64,000 bases of DNA, taken from the NCBI RefSeq assembly GCF_000518605.1, contig NZ_JADX01000014.1, positions 1 to 64,000 of the forward strand. Reading direction: 5' to 3'. This document shows, one piece after another, positions 56,644 through 64,000 of the stretch; position 1 is the stretch's first letter, and each line of letters starts with the position of its first letter. Position numbers and translations under genes: made by a program. The stretch comes from Shewanella fidelis ATCC BAA-318. GTDB taxonomy: Bacteria; Pseudomonadota; Gammaproteobacteria; Enterobacterales; Shewanellaceae. Under the pieces are notes generated by a model that was not told the DNA's origin, searched no databases, and saw only the letters and a list, made by a program, of their open reading frames with translations.

Positions 56644-56721
56644 GAAAATACATTCAGTTTGAGTGTTTGCCGAACAATATTTTGTAAAAGATAACTTTTC
56701 CCAAGATTATTCTGGCATTTC

Positions 56722-56816
56722 GTGAGCGAAGATTACCGTCTTAGCTTAATTTTTAGAGCGATTACCGTCGCTGTATCAAGATACTGCATACGTCGCGGTA
56801 ACTTATGAGGAAATAC
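56722..56816 (+). promoter_or_regulatory. structured ilvI leader with twin TTACCG-loop hairpins
   Basis: Two hairpins present the same six-base loop. AAGA-TTACCG-TCTT lies at 56729-56742 (with AGC/GCT pairing further out) and AGCGA-TTACCG-TCGCT at 56757-56772. The sequence CGGTAA at 56796-56801, just before the ribosome site, is the exact complement of that loop and could pair with either one. A 28-codon frame GTG...TGA (56722-56808) also runs through the region, reads MSEDYRLSLIFRAITVAVS and ends on the ilvI ribosome site. There is no T-tract, so classic terminator attenuation is not supported. Confidence 0.5.
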
Positions 56817-56817
56817 T

Positions 56818-58539
56818 ATGGAGAAGCTATCAGGCGCCAGTATGGTTGTCCGTTCTCTTATTGATGAAGGTGTAAAACATATTTTCGGTTATCCAGGCGG
56901 CTCCGTGCTGGATATCTACGACGCCCTACACGAAAAATCCAACATTGAACATATCCTAGTTCGCCATGAACAAGCCGCCGTGCATATGGCTGATGGCTAT
57001 GCCCGTGCAACAGGCGAAGTTGGTGTTGTACTCGTTACCTCAGGCCCTGGTGCAACCAATACCATCACAGGTATTGCGACCGCCTATATGGATTCGATTC
57101 CTTTAGTAGTGATCTCAGGTCAGGTGCCAAGCAGCCTTATCGGTAATGATGCATTCCAAGAGTGCGATATGATCGGTATTTCGCGACCAGTGGTTAAACA
57201 TAGTTTTTTAGTCACAGATCCTAGAGATATTCCTGCTATCTTAAAAAAAGCATTTTATATCGCCTCAAGTGGCCGCCCTGGTCCAGTTGTCATCGATATT
57301 CCGAAAGATTGCATGAATCCTGCCGTGCTATATGATTACCAGTACCCAGAAGACATTAGCATGCGCTCTTACAATCCAACAACGTCAGGCCATAAAGGCC
57401 AAATTCGACGTGGTTTGCAAGCATTGTTGAATGCTAAAAAGCCGGTGCTTTATGTTGGTGGTGGCGCAGTAATTTCTGGCTGTGATGCCCAGATTTTAGC
57501 GTTATCTGAAAAATTGCAAATTCCAGTGGTTAGTACACTAATGGGCTTAGGTGCATTTCCGGGTACCCATAAAAACAGCGTCGGTATGTTAGGTATGCAC
57601 GGCTGCTATGAAGCCAACATGACTATGCATAACAGTGACTTAATTTTTGGTATTGGTGTTCGGTTCGATGACCGTACCACCAATAATGTTGAAAAGTACT
57701 GCCCAAATGCAAAAATCCTGCATATCGATATTGACCCGTCATCTATCTCAAAAACCATCCGCGTTGATATTCCAATCGTGGGCTCTGCAGAGAAAATCCT
57801 CGATGATATGCTGGCACAAATTGAAGCCAATGATTACACAATTAATGATCCTGCAGCCAATGACCAATGGTGGAGTGATATCGCCACTTGGCGTGCAGTA
57901 GATAGTCTAAAATATTCAACCAATGATAAAAAAATTAAACCGCAGCAAGTCATTGAAGCGGTTCATAAACTCACCAACGGTGATGCTTATGTTGCCTCAG
58001 ATGTTGGCCAACACCAAATGTTTGCCGCACTTTATTATCCGTTTAATAAACCCCGCCGCTGGATAAACTCTGGCGGTCTGGGCACCATGGGATTTGGTTT
58101 ACCTGCCGCCTTAGGGGTAAAACTAGCTATGCCTGAAGAGACTGTTATTTGTGTCACGGGCGATGGTTCTATCCAAATGAATATTCAGGAGCTTTCAACG
58201 GCACTGCAATACGATATTCCAGTGATTATTATCAATCTTAATAATCACTTCTTAGGCATGGTTAAACAGTGGCAAGATATGATTTACGCAGGACGTCATT
58301 CACAATCTTATATGGATTCTGTGCCAGATTTTGCCAAGATCTCTGAAGCCTACGGCCATATAGGTATGACGATTAGTAATCCTGCTGAGCTAGAAGAAGG
58401 TCTTCAAAAAGCCTTGAGCATGAAAGATAGACTGGTATTTATGGACATCCATGTTGATGAAACAGAGCACGTGCACCCGATGCAGATCCGCGGCGGTGCG
58501 ATGAATGAAATGTGGCTCAGCAAAACGGAGAAAAGCTAA
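56818..58539 (+). CDS. ilvI: acetolactate synthase large subunit (AHAS III type)
   Basis: TPP-dependent enzyme condensing pyruvate with pyruvate or 2-oxobutyrate, the first common step to valine, leucine and isoleucine. The 573-residue protein (E. coli IlvI 574) shows the catalytic-glutamate segment [18 protein letters not shown] near 46-63, a central FAD-binding domain (LPQ-like [15 protein letters not shown]), and the TPP/Mg site [15 protein letters not shown] near 445 with [16 protein letters not shown]. Closest to IlvI by length and by pairing with ilvH. The stop overlaps the ilvH start in TAATG. Confidence 0.95.
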   Translation: MEKLSGASMVVRSLIDEGVKHIFGYPGGSVLDIYDALHEKSNIEHILVRHEQAAVHMADGYARATGEVGVVLVTSGPGATNTITGIATAYMDSIPLVVISGQVPSSLIGNDAFQECDMIGISRPVVKHSFLVTDPRDIPAILKKAFYIASSGRPGPVVIDIPKDCMNPAVLYDYQYPEDISMRSYNPTTSGHKGQIRRGLQALLNAKKPVLYVGGGAVISGCDAQILALSEKLQIPVVSTLMGLGAFPGTHKNSVGMLGMHGCYEANMTMHNSDLIFGIGVRFDDRTTNNVEKYCPNAKILHIDIDPSSISKTIRVDIPIVGSAEKILDDMLAQIEANDYTINDPAANDQWWSDIATWRAVDSLKYSTNDKKIKPQQVIEAVHKLTNGDAYVASDVGQHQMFAALYYPFNKPRRWINSGGLGTMGFGLPAALGVKLAMPEETVICVTGDGSIQMNIQELSTALQYDIPVIIINLNNHFLGMVKQWQDMIYAGRHSQSYMDSVPDFAKISEAYGHIGMTISNPAELEEGLQKALSMKDRLVFMDIHVDETEHVHPMQIRGGAMNEMWLSKTEKS

Positions 58540-59033
58540 TGCGTCGTATTATTTCGGTATTACTTGAAAACCAACCCGGCGCACTTTCACGAGTTGTAGG
58601 GCTATTTTCCCAACGTGGTTATAACATCGAAACCTTAACCGTTGCGCCAACTGAAGATAAAACACTGTCTCGCTTAACCATTACAGTTAATGCAGATGAA
58701 TATGTATTAGAACAAATCGAAAAACAGCTACATAAGCTCATCGATGTCCTTAAAGTATCTAATATTACCGAGTCTGCTCATGTTGAACGTGAATTAGCGC
58801 TGATAAAGGTAAAAGCACAAGGTGAAAATCGCGAAGAGGTTAAGCGCTTGGCTGATATCTTCCGCGGTCAAATTGTAGATGTTACCCAAAAACTCTATAC
58901 AGTGCAGCTTATTGGCACCAGTGACAAACTTGATGCTTGTATTGCAGCACTCGCTGATTTTACTAAAGTAGTTGAGATTTCCCGTTCAGGAGTGGTTGGC
59001 CTAGCCCGCGGTGAAAAAGCCATGAAAGCTTAA
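58539..59033 (+). CDS. ilvH: acetolactate synthase small (regulatory) subunit
   Basis: Regulatory subunit giving valine feedback inhibition. The 164-residue protein starts at the ATG in TAATG (58539), giving [25 protein letters not shown], an N-terminal ACT domain (about 2-76), and the conserved C-terminal domain (EIFRGQIVDV-like DIFRGQIVDVTQKLYTVQLIG, VEISRSGVVGLARGEK). An in-frame start nine codons earlier lies inside ilvI and lacks family support. Translationally coupled to ilvI. Confidence 0.96.
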   Translation: MRRIISVLLENQPGALSRVVGLFSQRGYNIETLTVAPTEDKTLSRLTITVNADEYVLEQIEKQLHKLIDVLKVSNITESAHVERELALIKVKAQGENREEVKRLADIFRGQIVDVTQKLYTVQLIGTSDKLDACIAALADFTKVVEISRSGVVGLARGEKAMKA

Positions 59034-59057
59034 GTTTTAATGGATTAGCCAGATAGT

Positions 59058-59083
59058 AAAAGGGAGCCATAAGGCTCCCTTTT
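59058..59083. terminator. rho-independent terminator after ilvH
   Basis: AAAAGGGAGCC-ATAA-GGCTCCCTTTT, perfect stem with T-tracts on both strands, between the ilvH and ibpA stops. Confidence 0.9.
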
Positions 59084-59127
59084 CAATTCTTAGCTATTAA
59101 TGATTGAATATCGTATTAATGCTGGTC

Positions 59128-59568
59128 TTATTCACCATCAATTAGGCGCGCATTACCAATTTCAATTTTTCTTGGTTTCATCGCCTCAGGGATCTCACGC
59201 TTAAGATCGATATTCAATAAACCATTTTCTAGGTTAGCACCGATAACGGTAACATAATCTGCTAACTGGAAGGTTCTCTCAAAGCCGCGCTCAGCAATAC
59301 CTTGGTAAAGATATTTACGCTCTTCTTTCTCTTCCGCTTTAATGCCCTTTACTAATAACTTATCACCTTCACTGGTAATATCGAGCTCTTCCATCGAAAA
59401 GCCAGCTACAGCCATGGTAATACGGTAGCGATGTTCATTAATTAATTCGATATTATACGGAGGGTAACCTGAGTTACCTTTATTAGACGCCGCATGCTCA
59501 GCAAGTTGTGCTAAACGGTCAAAACCAATTGCGCTGCGGTATAGTGGAGTTAAGTCGTAATTTCTCAT
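59128..59568 (-). CDS. ibpA: small heat-shock protein IbpA (Hsp20)
   Basis: Holdase that binds aggregating proteins and hands them to DnaK/ClpB. The 146-residue protein has the IbpA N-terminus ([19 protein letters not shown]), the alpha-crystallin domain at about 35-130 ([53 protein letters not shown]) and a C-terminal R-K-I-E-I-G tail (the I-x-I oligomerisation motif). A sigma-32 promoter and a ROSE-like thermometer lie upstream. The roughly 150-base leader is structured. Confidence 0.95.
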   Translation of the reverse strand: MRNYDLTPLYRSAIGFDRLAQLAEHAASNKGNSGYPPYNIELINEHRYRITMAVAGFSMEELDITSEGDKLLVKGIKAEEKEERKYLYQGIAERGFERTFQLADYVTVIGANLENGLLNIDLKREIPEAMKPRKIEIGNARLIDGE

Positions 59569-59571
59569 GGG

Positions 59572-59595
59572 TATATCCTTGTATTAAGCAATATA
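59572..59595 (-). promoter_or_regulatory. ROSE-type RNA thermometer hairpin of ibpA
   Basis: On the minus strand TATATTGCTT pairs with AAGGATATA around loop AATAC. The arm with the ROSE signature TTGCT faces the Shine-Dalgarno AAGGA, with one unpaired G. This is the layout of the final ROSE hairpin in which a bulged G lets the stem melt on heating. Two further hairpins lie upstream in the leader (59634-59651 and 59611-59622), as in other ROSE elements. Confidence 0.82.
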
Positions 59596-59725
59596 TTAAT
59601 TGTATTTGGCCGACCTATGTCGCACCGATAATCAAGCGTCAGTTGACGCTTTCCATCTAAATAATGCCCCGTAGGCGCAGTATTCAGCATTGTTGTCAGG
59701 CCCTCATTGAGCGACCTTAATAACT

Positions 59726-59754
59726 ATATGCGGATGGTGTAATTGCTTTTCAAG
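59726..59754 (-). promoter_or_regulatory. sigma-32 heat-shock promoter of ibpA
   Basis: The minus strand has CTTGAAA (59748-59754), a 14-bp spacer, then CCGCATAT (59726-59733). This agrees with the sigma-32 consensus CTTGAAA-N13-15-CCCCATNT. The start of transcription would be near 59719. Confidence 0.85.
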
Positions 59755-59831
59755 GGAATAAATAAAAAAATTTGTTTTTTATTAAACAATACCAATCTAT
59801 ACAACGACTTCTTGTAGAGTGAAACACCAAT

Positions 59832-59873
59832 AAATAAAAAAATCCAGTACTTACAAAGGTAAGCACTGGATTT
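59832..59873 (-). terminator. rho-independent terminator after the 5'-nucleotidase gene
   Basis: A 15-bp stem (AAATCCAGTGCTTAC with GTAAGTACTGGATTT on the minus strand, one G-U pair, loop CTTT) followed by seven T. It lies 73 bases after the stop. Confidence 0.88.
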
Positions 59874-59945
59874 ATCGAACTTTATAATCTTGTAGATAAC
59901 CTACTCTTTAGATAAAGGTTAGCCTGTTAAGATTGTTCAGATTGA

Positions 59946-61739
59946 CTAATTAGCTGGCTTAGCACAGCTGTCAACTTCAGCACCACCACGGAAGAATTTC
60001 GGATGACCGCCATTAGCCGGTGCGTAATCAGCAACCTTAATAGTTGGGTTCTTTTCGAAATATTCACGAAGTACTGAAGCGTCGCTACGTTGAGTGTCAA
60101 TATAGTTAGCGTGTGCAGTCACGACTGGATAATCATCGCCACCTTTAGCACTGAAGTTAATCAATGAGAAAGTGTAGTTATCATCTAGCTTAAATTCGCG
60201 GCCACCAAGAGAAGCGATTTGAACGATATCTGCAGATGTTGCATCTGGATTAATTTCCACAGCATCACAAGTCACATTCATTTCCATTGGATATAGCTGA
60301 GGCATACCACCACCAGTTTTAACCGCAACATTTGCTAGATAATCTTGAACTTCAGCGCCTGTCATGGTTACAAATGCAACATCGTTAGCAAATGGCTGTA
60401 CGGTTAATACATCACGGTATGAAATAGTCCCTTCCGCGATAGAATCACGAATACCACCTGAGTTCATCACACCAAAGTCAACTGTTGGCTCAAAGTTAGC
60501 TGTAACCCAATCAGCATAGGCGCGAGTGAGTAACTGGCCTAGGTTGGTTTGCTGTGCGCGTACCACATTACGATCACCTTCAAGTTTACCGTCTGTGCTT
60601 GAAATATCCACATCAAGTAGCTCTTGACCTAGATCTTGGTAGTGCTGCAAAGCATCAACAACTAATTGGTCTTGTTCGATCTCTTCAGTAATGAAAACAA
60701 GTTCTTCATTTTCATTTTCTTCTTTAAGGTTGATTGGGATTAACTTGTAGCTCGCTAACGATAGCTCACCATTGATGTATTCAAAGTCAGCACGGCCTAC
60801 ATACTTGCCCCATTCATGAGCTTGCATAATGTAAGTACCGTTTTGCTGATCAGGCTTACATTCATCGCCTGGTTTGAAGTCTGCGTAGCCATCACCTTCC
60901 ATACAAACTGGGTTTTGTGAATGACCGCCAATGATAGCTTGTAGCTTACCATCAAACTTTGTTCCCTCTAGCGAGCGAGCAAGTTTAACATCACCAGGCG
61001 CCTCAGTACCATGCTGACCGTTTGCGTAGTGGCCCATGTGTGTCAGTGCAAACACCATGTCAACTTCTTCATTGGCTTCAATTTCAGCCATTACATTTTG
61101 CAGCTCAACTTTAGGATCAGTAAAGTGCAGGCTTGCCACGTTGTCAGGGCTCACAACTTTTGGTGTGTCAACTGTAGTAAAGCCGATAATCGCAACCTGT
61201 AGACCATTGATTTCGAACACTCGGTATGGCTCAAAATAACGCTCTTCAGTTGGATTACCTTCACTGTCTTTTTTATAGATGTTAGCCGCTAACATTGGGA
61301 ATTTAGCAATGTTAGCTTGCATATCAAGAACAGTTAACGGGTTGTCAAACTCATGGTTACCCACAGCCATCGCATCGTAACCCAATAAACCCATACCAAT
61401 AAAATCTGGTACAGCATCTTGCATATCAGACTCAGGAACACCAGTGTTGATATCACCGCCAGAAAGTAAAATCGAATCACCACCAGCACGCTCGACTTCA
61501 TCACGAATAGTATCAATTGCGGTTTTACGCGCAGCCATACCGTATTCGCCATCTTTGTTATGCCAGAAGCGACCATGGTTGTCGTTCGTATGAATTACCG
61601 TAAAGATTGTACAAGCTTCACCAGCATCGGCACAGGCTTTAGATACGTAGCTATGGTTATCGTCATTGTCACTACCACAGGCCGTTAGTGCGCCCAAAAC
61701 TGCTGTAGCAACGAGTCCTTTTAACAAAGTCTTTTTCAT
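59946..61739 (-). CDS. 5'-nucleotidase / metallophosphatase lipoprotein (UshA-like)
   Basis: A 597-residue lipoprotein: lipobox LTAC (Cys20), then an N-terminal calcineurin-type metallophosphatase with FTVIHTNDNHGRFW, SGGDINTG, AMAVGNHEFDNPL, ALTHMGHYANG and IIGGHSQNP. A C-terminal 5'-nucleotidase substrate domain follows (GVMNSGGIRDSIAEGTISYRDVLTVQPF, FSAKGGDDYPVV). It should release phosphate from extracellular or periplasmic nucleotides. The start is the ATG at 61739 with AAGGGG upstream; a TTG three codons earlier is less likely. In E. coli UshA is soluble (550 residues); here it is lipid-anchored. I find no convincing Pho box upstream. The 368 bases upstream contain a long hairpin but no gene. 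Confidence 0.92.
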   Translation of the reverse strand: MKKTLLKGLVATAVLGALTACGSDNDDNHSYVSKACADAGEACTIFTVIHTNDNHGRFWHNKDGEYGMAARKTAIDTIRDEVERAGGDSILLSGGDINTGVPESDMQDAVPDFIGMGLLGYDAMAVGNHEFDNPLTVLDMQANIAKFPMLAANIYKKDSEGNPTEERYFEPYRVFEINGLQVAIIGFTTVDTPKVVSPDNVASLHFTDPKVELQNVMAEIEANEEVDMVFALTHMGHYANGQHGTEAPGDVKLARSLEGTKFDGKLQAIIGGHSQNPVCMEGDGYADFKPGDECKPDQQNGTYIMQAHEWGKYVGRADFEYINGELSLASYKLIPINLKEENENEELVFITEEIEQDQLVVDALQHYQDLGQELLDVDISSTDGKLEGDRNVVRAQQTNLGQLLTRAYADWVTANFEPTVDFGVMNSGGIRDSIAEGTISYRDVLTVQPFANDVAFVTMTGAEVQDYLANVAVKTGGGMPQLYPMEMNVTCDAVEINPDATSADIVQIASLGGREFKLDDNYTFSLINFSAKGGDDYPVVTAHANYIDTQRSDASVLREYFEKNPTIKVADYAPANGGHPKFFRGGAEVDSCAKPAN

Positions 61740-62049
61740 TACAATCAACCCCTTGATTATTTGTTTTTGTATTTCTAGTTATCTTGCTCAAGCATTTATG
61801 CTTTAAGTCAGCGGACATACTAGCAAAGCTTAGGGGTAAACTGTGTCACATTTATTACATCACGTGATCTAACCGACTCTTTTATAAACAATTTTCACAT
61901 TTATTTGTTCACGATATAGAACAAGGTGGAGAGCTGGTTTGTGGTGATAAACTAAAAGGCTATCTATATTTCGACTTTATGGGATAAATACATGACAATC
62001 CAAACGGTTAGCCTGAAAAGGATTTTAACAGTCATTATCTTTTATAGAG

Positions 62050-62081
62050 AACAAGTGCAATTTAGTAAAATCGCACTTGTT
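62050..62081. repeat. 14-bp inverted repeat downstream of the esterase gene
   Basis: AACAAGTGCAATTT and AAATCGCACTTGTT pair (one mismatch or G-U) around AGTA, 27 bases past the esterase stop. Neither strand has a T-tract directly after it, so it is a poor intrinsic terminator; a rho-independent end without U-tract, mRNA end protection, or a dispersed repeat are possible. Confidence 0.55.
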
Positions 62082-62107
62082 ATAATAAAAATAGTTGCAA
62101 CAACAAG

Positions 62108-62788
62108 CTACTTTACATGGGCAAAAACAGTTTGTAACCAAACCGAAATATCCCGCAACTGCTCTGGTAACACACTATGCCCCATAGGGTAAGTTTGCCA
62201 GTGCGTGTCAAAACCTGCATTTAGCAGTAAATCATGAGCAACGGCACCTGCATTTAAAGGAACAACCTCATCATCAATGCCGTGATGCTGTAATATAGGT
62301 GTGGTTTTATTTACATCAGAAAGCCCTTCAGGCAAAGTGTCACCACTAGGTAAGTAACAAGATAGTGCCATAATACCTGCAAGCTTTTTCGGCAATCTTA
62401 ATGCAGTGAATAAGCTCATGACCCCGCCTTGACTAAAACCTGCTAACACAATATTTTCGCTTGGTATGCCATCGTTAATTTGTTCTTCGATCAACGCCAG
62501 AACTTGTTGCTCACTTTGTTTTACTCCGGCCATATCTGCGCGATCATGTAGATCCATGCTTTTTATATCGTACCAAGCTCGCATCACATAGCCGCCATTA
62601 ATCGTCACTGCTTGCTCTGGTGCGTGGGGGAAAACGAAACGGATCCCATGATTGTTACCTAGGCCTAACGCAGGTACTACTGGCGCAAAGCCTGCGCCCG
62701 AATCGCCTAAACCATGTAGCCAGATAACGCAGGCTTTAGCTGTAGCACTTGGCTCAATTGTGATACGTTCAAGTTTTGTTTCAGACAT
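62108..62788 (-). CDS. carboxylesterase/phospholipase-type alpha/beta hydrolase
   Basis: A 226-residue cytoplasmic hydrolase of the phospholipase/carboxylesterase (PF02230-like) family. The oxyanion segment IWLHGLGDSGAGFAPVV is at 22-38, the nucleophile Ser is in LAGFSQGGVMSLF near 120, the Asp is in HHGIDDEVVPL and the His in PMGHSVLPEQL near 205. Members hydrolyse short-chain esters or acyl groups. The promoter lies in the 100 bases before it. No operon partner. Confidence 0.92.
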   Translation of the reverse strand: MSETKLERITIEPSATAKACVIWLHGLGDSGAGFAPVVPALGLGNNHGIRFVFPHAPEQAVTINGGYVMRAWYDIKSMDLHDRADMAGVKQSEQQVLALIEEQINDGIPSENIVLAGFSQGGVMSLFTALRLPKKLAGIMALSCYLPSGDTLPEGLSDVNKTTPILQHHGIDDEVVPLNAGAVAHDLLLNAGFDTHWQTYPMGHSVLPEQLRDISVWLQTVFAHVK

Positions 62789-62888
62789 TAAAAACTCTTT
62801 TTAGTTAGTATATTTATAATGGCAATGATATCAGTGCTTGTGGGGTAATCCCACCACATGTGAAGCTCAGAGCTGTTTATAGTCGAGG

Positions 62889-63107
62889 TTAACTAATCCC
62901 AAGTTCGTGCTTTATTTCTTGCAACTGTTCACTTGAATCCAGTTTGATATTCCAGCGCACTGCTCCCGCATCAGCGACGAGCATCAAGGCATCGTCGTGA
63001 AACTTAATGTCATCTACCATTGCGTAAAGTTGACAGCCATTATCCAAACGAGCTTGTACTTCATACGGACTTAAAATCAATTTACCTACTGAAAATTGAA
63101 TTATCAT
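62889..63107 (-). CDS. DUF3389 family protein
   Basis: A 72-residue protein matching the DUF3389 family of Vibrio and Shewanella-type bacteria: MIIQFSVGKLILSPYEVQARL, then DALMLVADAGAVRWNIKLDSSEQLQEI. Function unknown; soluble, no signal. It lies downstream of slyD on the same strand, with a terminator between, so it probably has its own promoter. Confidence 0.85.
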   Translation of the reverse strand: MIIQFSVGKLILSPYEVQARLDNGCQLYAMVDDIKFHDDALMLVADAGAVRWNIKLDSSEQLQEIKHELGIS

Positions 63108-63144
63108 CTTTTATTATTTTCTCTAACTTATACCAATTGCTATA

Positions 63145-63174
63145 TATTAAAAAAGCCCAACAAGAGTTGGGCTT
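63145..63174 (-). terminator. rho-independent terminator after slyD
   Basis: AAGCCCAAC-AAGA-GTTGGGCTT, 9-bp perfect stem, with TTTTAATATA following on the minus strand, 22 bases after the slyD stop. Confidence 0.88.
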
Positions 63175-63195
63175 AAACAGATCCGTTATTCCAGC

Positions 63196-63678
63196 TTAGT
63201 GCTGGTGACCACCTTTGCCATGAGCATGACCATGGGCAATCTCTTCACTCGTTGCTTCACGAACGTCCATGACTTCTAGATCGAACGTAAGCTCACGACC
63301 CGCTAGCGGGTGATTAATATCCACTGTAGCCATAAATTTACCCACTTTTAATACTGTCACCTGACGCTGACCTTGGTCTGTATTAATCAAAGCACGCATA
63401 CCTGGCTTCCATACGCTCGCGCCTTGCAGATGCTTCACTGAAACACGCTGCTCCGCATCTTCGTTACGTTCACCATAAGTTTCGCTAGCCGGTAAAGTCA
63501 CTGAAAACTTAGCACCAACCTCTTTACCTTCTAGTGCATCTTCAACACCAGGCATCATATTGCTGTGGCCATGCAAATATGCGATAGGATCTAAGCCTTC
63601 ATTAGTTTCTAATACTTCACCTTTCTCGTCACGCAATGTGTAGTTAAATTGCACAACCGAATCTTTTTTAATACTCAT
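63196..63678 (-). CDS. slyD: FKBP-type peptidyl-prolyl isomerase SlyD
   Basis: Cytoplasmic prolyl isomerase and metallochaperone. The 160-residue protein has the FKBP half (DSVVQFNYTLRDEKGEVLETNEG, LHGHSNMMPGVEDALEGKEVG), the inserted-in-flap chaperone domain (about 65-125) and the return strand (VDINHPLAGRELTFDLEVMDVREAT). The C-terminal tail GHAHGKGGHQH is His-rich, without the Cys of E. coli SlyD and much shorter, so nickel donation may be weaker. Confidence 0.94.
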   Translation of the reverse strand: MSIKKDSVVQFNYTLRDEKGEVLETNEGLDPIAYLHGHSNMMPGVEDALEGKEVGAKFSVTLPASETYGERNEDAEQRVSVKHLQGASVWKPGMRALINTDQGQRQVTVLKVGKFMATVDINHPLAGRELTFDLEVMDVREATSEEIAHGHAHGKGGHQH

Positions 63679-63792
63679 GGTATTCCTTAACTCATATACA
63701 GTGGCCGCAGCTTAACAAAAGTGATTAAAAGCCTCTAGTTTTATCTCGGCTCTGTTTCATTCTAGCCCTTACTAAATTTAAAGCTAATAACG

Positions 63793-63826
63793 AAAAAGGT
63801 GCGCTCAATAGAACACACCTTTTTTA
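63793..63826 (-). terminator. rho-independent terminator of the partial transglycosylase gene
   Basis: On the minus strand AAGGTGTGTTC pairs with GAGCGCACCTT (two G-U pairs) around TATT and is followed by TTTCG. It lies about 72 bases after the stop of the gene at the window edge. Confidence 0.65.
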
Positions 63827-63897
63827 TCTTTGACTTTAGGCTCAATTGAGCTATTTGACACGTAGAGAAACGGTATAAATCTGTATCGGCCAGCTAG

Positions 63898-64000
63898 CTA
63901 TTTTACACCGAGAGACTTAAACGTTGCTTCATCAGGGTAACCATCCGCGACTAAGCCTTGAGAACGCTGATACGCCTGCAAACCTTTAACCGAATTCGCT
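63898..64000 (-). CDS. C-terminal end of a lytic murein transglycosylase (peptidoglycan-binding domain), partial
   Basis: The last 33 residues of a minus-strand gene that continues beyond the window: NSVKGLQAYQRSQGLVADGY then PDEATFKSLGVK and a TAG stop. The pattern (V-x-x-x-Q-x-x-x-G-L-x-x-D-G-x) is that of a PG_binding_1 domain, as found at the C-terminus of MltB-type transglycosylases. The catalytic part is outside the window, so the enzyme class is inference. Confidence 0.7.
   Translation of the reverse strand, partial: ANSVKGLQAYQRSQGLVADGYPDEATFKSLGVK

Noticed and set aside
56722..56808. Classical ilv transcription attenuation by a leader peptide
   Set aside because: The frame has some Leu, Ile and Val codons but not a run of them, starts with GTG without a good ribosome site, and no T-tract terminator lies before ilvI.
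61830..61880. Possible Pho box before the 5'-nucleotidase gene (TGTCA and TTACA 11 bases apart)
   Set aside because: Only two weak half-sites, and they point away from the gene on the wrong strand.
61992..62192. A 66-codon plus-strand frame after the nucleotidase promoter
   Set aside because: Crosses the hairpin at 62050-62081 and the esterase 3' end; low-complexity, no ribosome site.
1..64000. Mobile elements, prophage, CRISPR arrays, defence islands
   Set aside because: No transposase, integrase, terminal repeats, spacer arrays or clusters of unrelated AT-rich genes were seen; nearly every gene has a housekeeping or known-family assignment.

Overview
The window is an ordinary, gene-dense stretch of a gammaproteobacterial chromosome. 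Gene content and order suggest a marine Alteromonadales member, most likely near Colwelliaceae/Thalassotalea. Reasons: a low-to-moderate GC look, several blocks in E. coli-like order (uvrY-uvrC-pgsA-tRNA; ycbZ-fabA-rmf; zapC-pyrD; prc-proQ-msrC; letAB-rsmF; pabC-mltG-tmk-holB-tatD; mrp/metG), and small families typical of Vibrio/Shewanella/Colwellia relatives (DUF3466, DUF2835, DUF3389). The taxonomic placement is inference. I see no insertion sequence, phage, integron, CRISPR array or toxin-antitoxin pair.

Layout. 1-3.9 kb: tRNA-Leu (cut by the window edge), tRNA-Cys, tRNA-Gly, pgsA, uvrC, uvrY, tRNA-Ser. 4.2-13.2 kb: a Lon-like protease, fabA behind a FabR-type operator, rmf (58 codons), then the operon rlmKL-glutaredoxin-uup-DUF3466. 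13.7-21.2 kb: a cyclophilin lipoprotein, zapC, pyrD and the 1614-residue NAD-glutamate dehydrogenase. 21.4-28.2 kb: a four-gene envelope locus (DUF1302, DUF1329, YCF48-like, RND/MMPL permease); this is the least understood module. 28.5-42.3 kb: DUF2835, pepN, prc, proQ, msrC, LexA-controlled yebG, the LetA/LetB lipid-transport system with LetA split in two genes, an SpmA-SpmB fusion, and rsmF. 42.3-49.1 kb: a candidate structured small RNA, then pabC-mltG-tmk-holB-pilZ-tatD, udk and mrp. 49.2-64 kb: metG, a Nif3 protein, a Lys/Ala-rich small protein, a lipoprotein behind a four-half-site PhoB box, a Bcr/CflA exporter, ilvIH with an unusual leader, ibpA with a sigma-32 promoter and a ROSE-type thermosensor, a 5'-nucleotidase lipoprotein, an esterase, DUF3389, slyD, and the tail of a lytic transglycosylase.

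Most genes are housekeeping: phospholipid and fatty-acid synthesis, rRNA modification, cell division, pyrimidine, folate and branched-chain amino acid synthesis, and envelope maintenance. The most interesting signals are regulatory: two hairpins with the same TTACCG loop before ilvI, seven roughly helically phased GATC sites between pyrD and zapC, a candidate sRNA after rsmF, and terminators placed directly before start codons (pyrD, DUF2835). All family calls come from reading the sequence; no database search was run.
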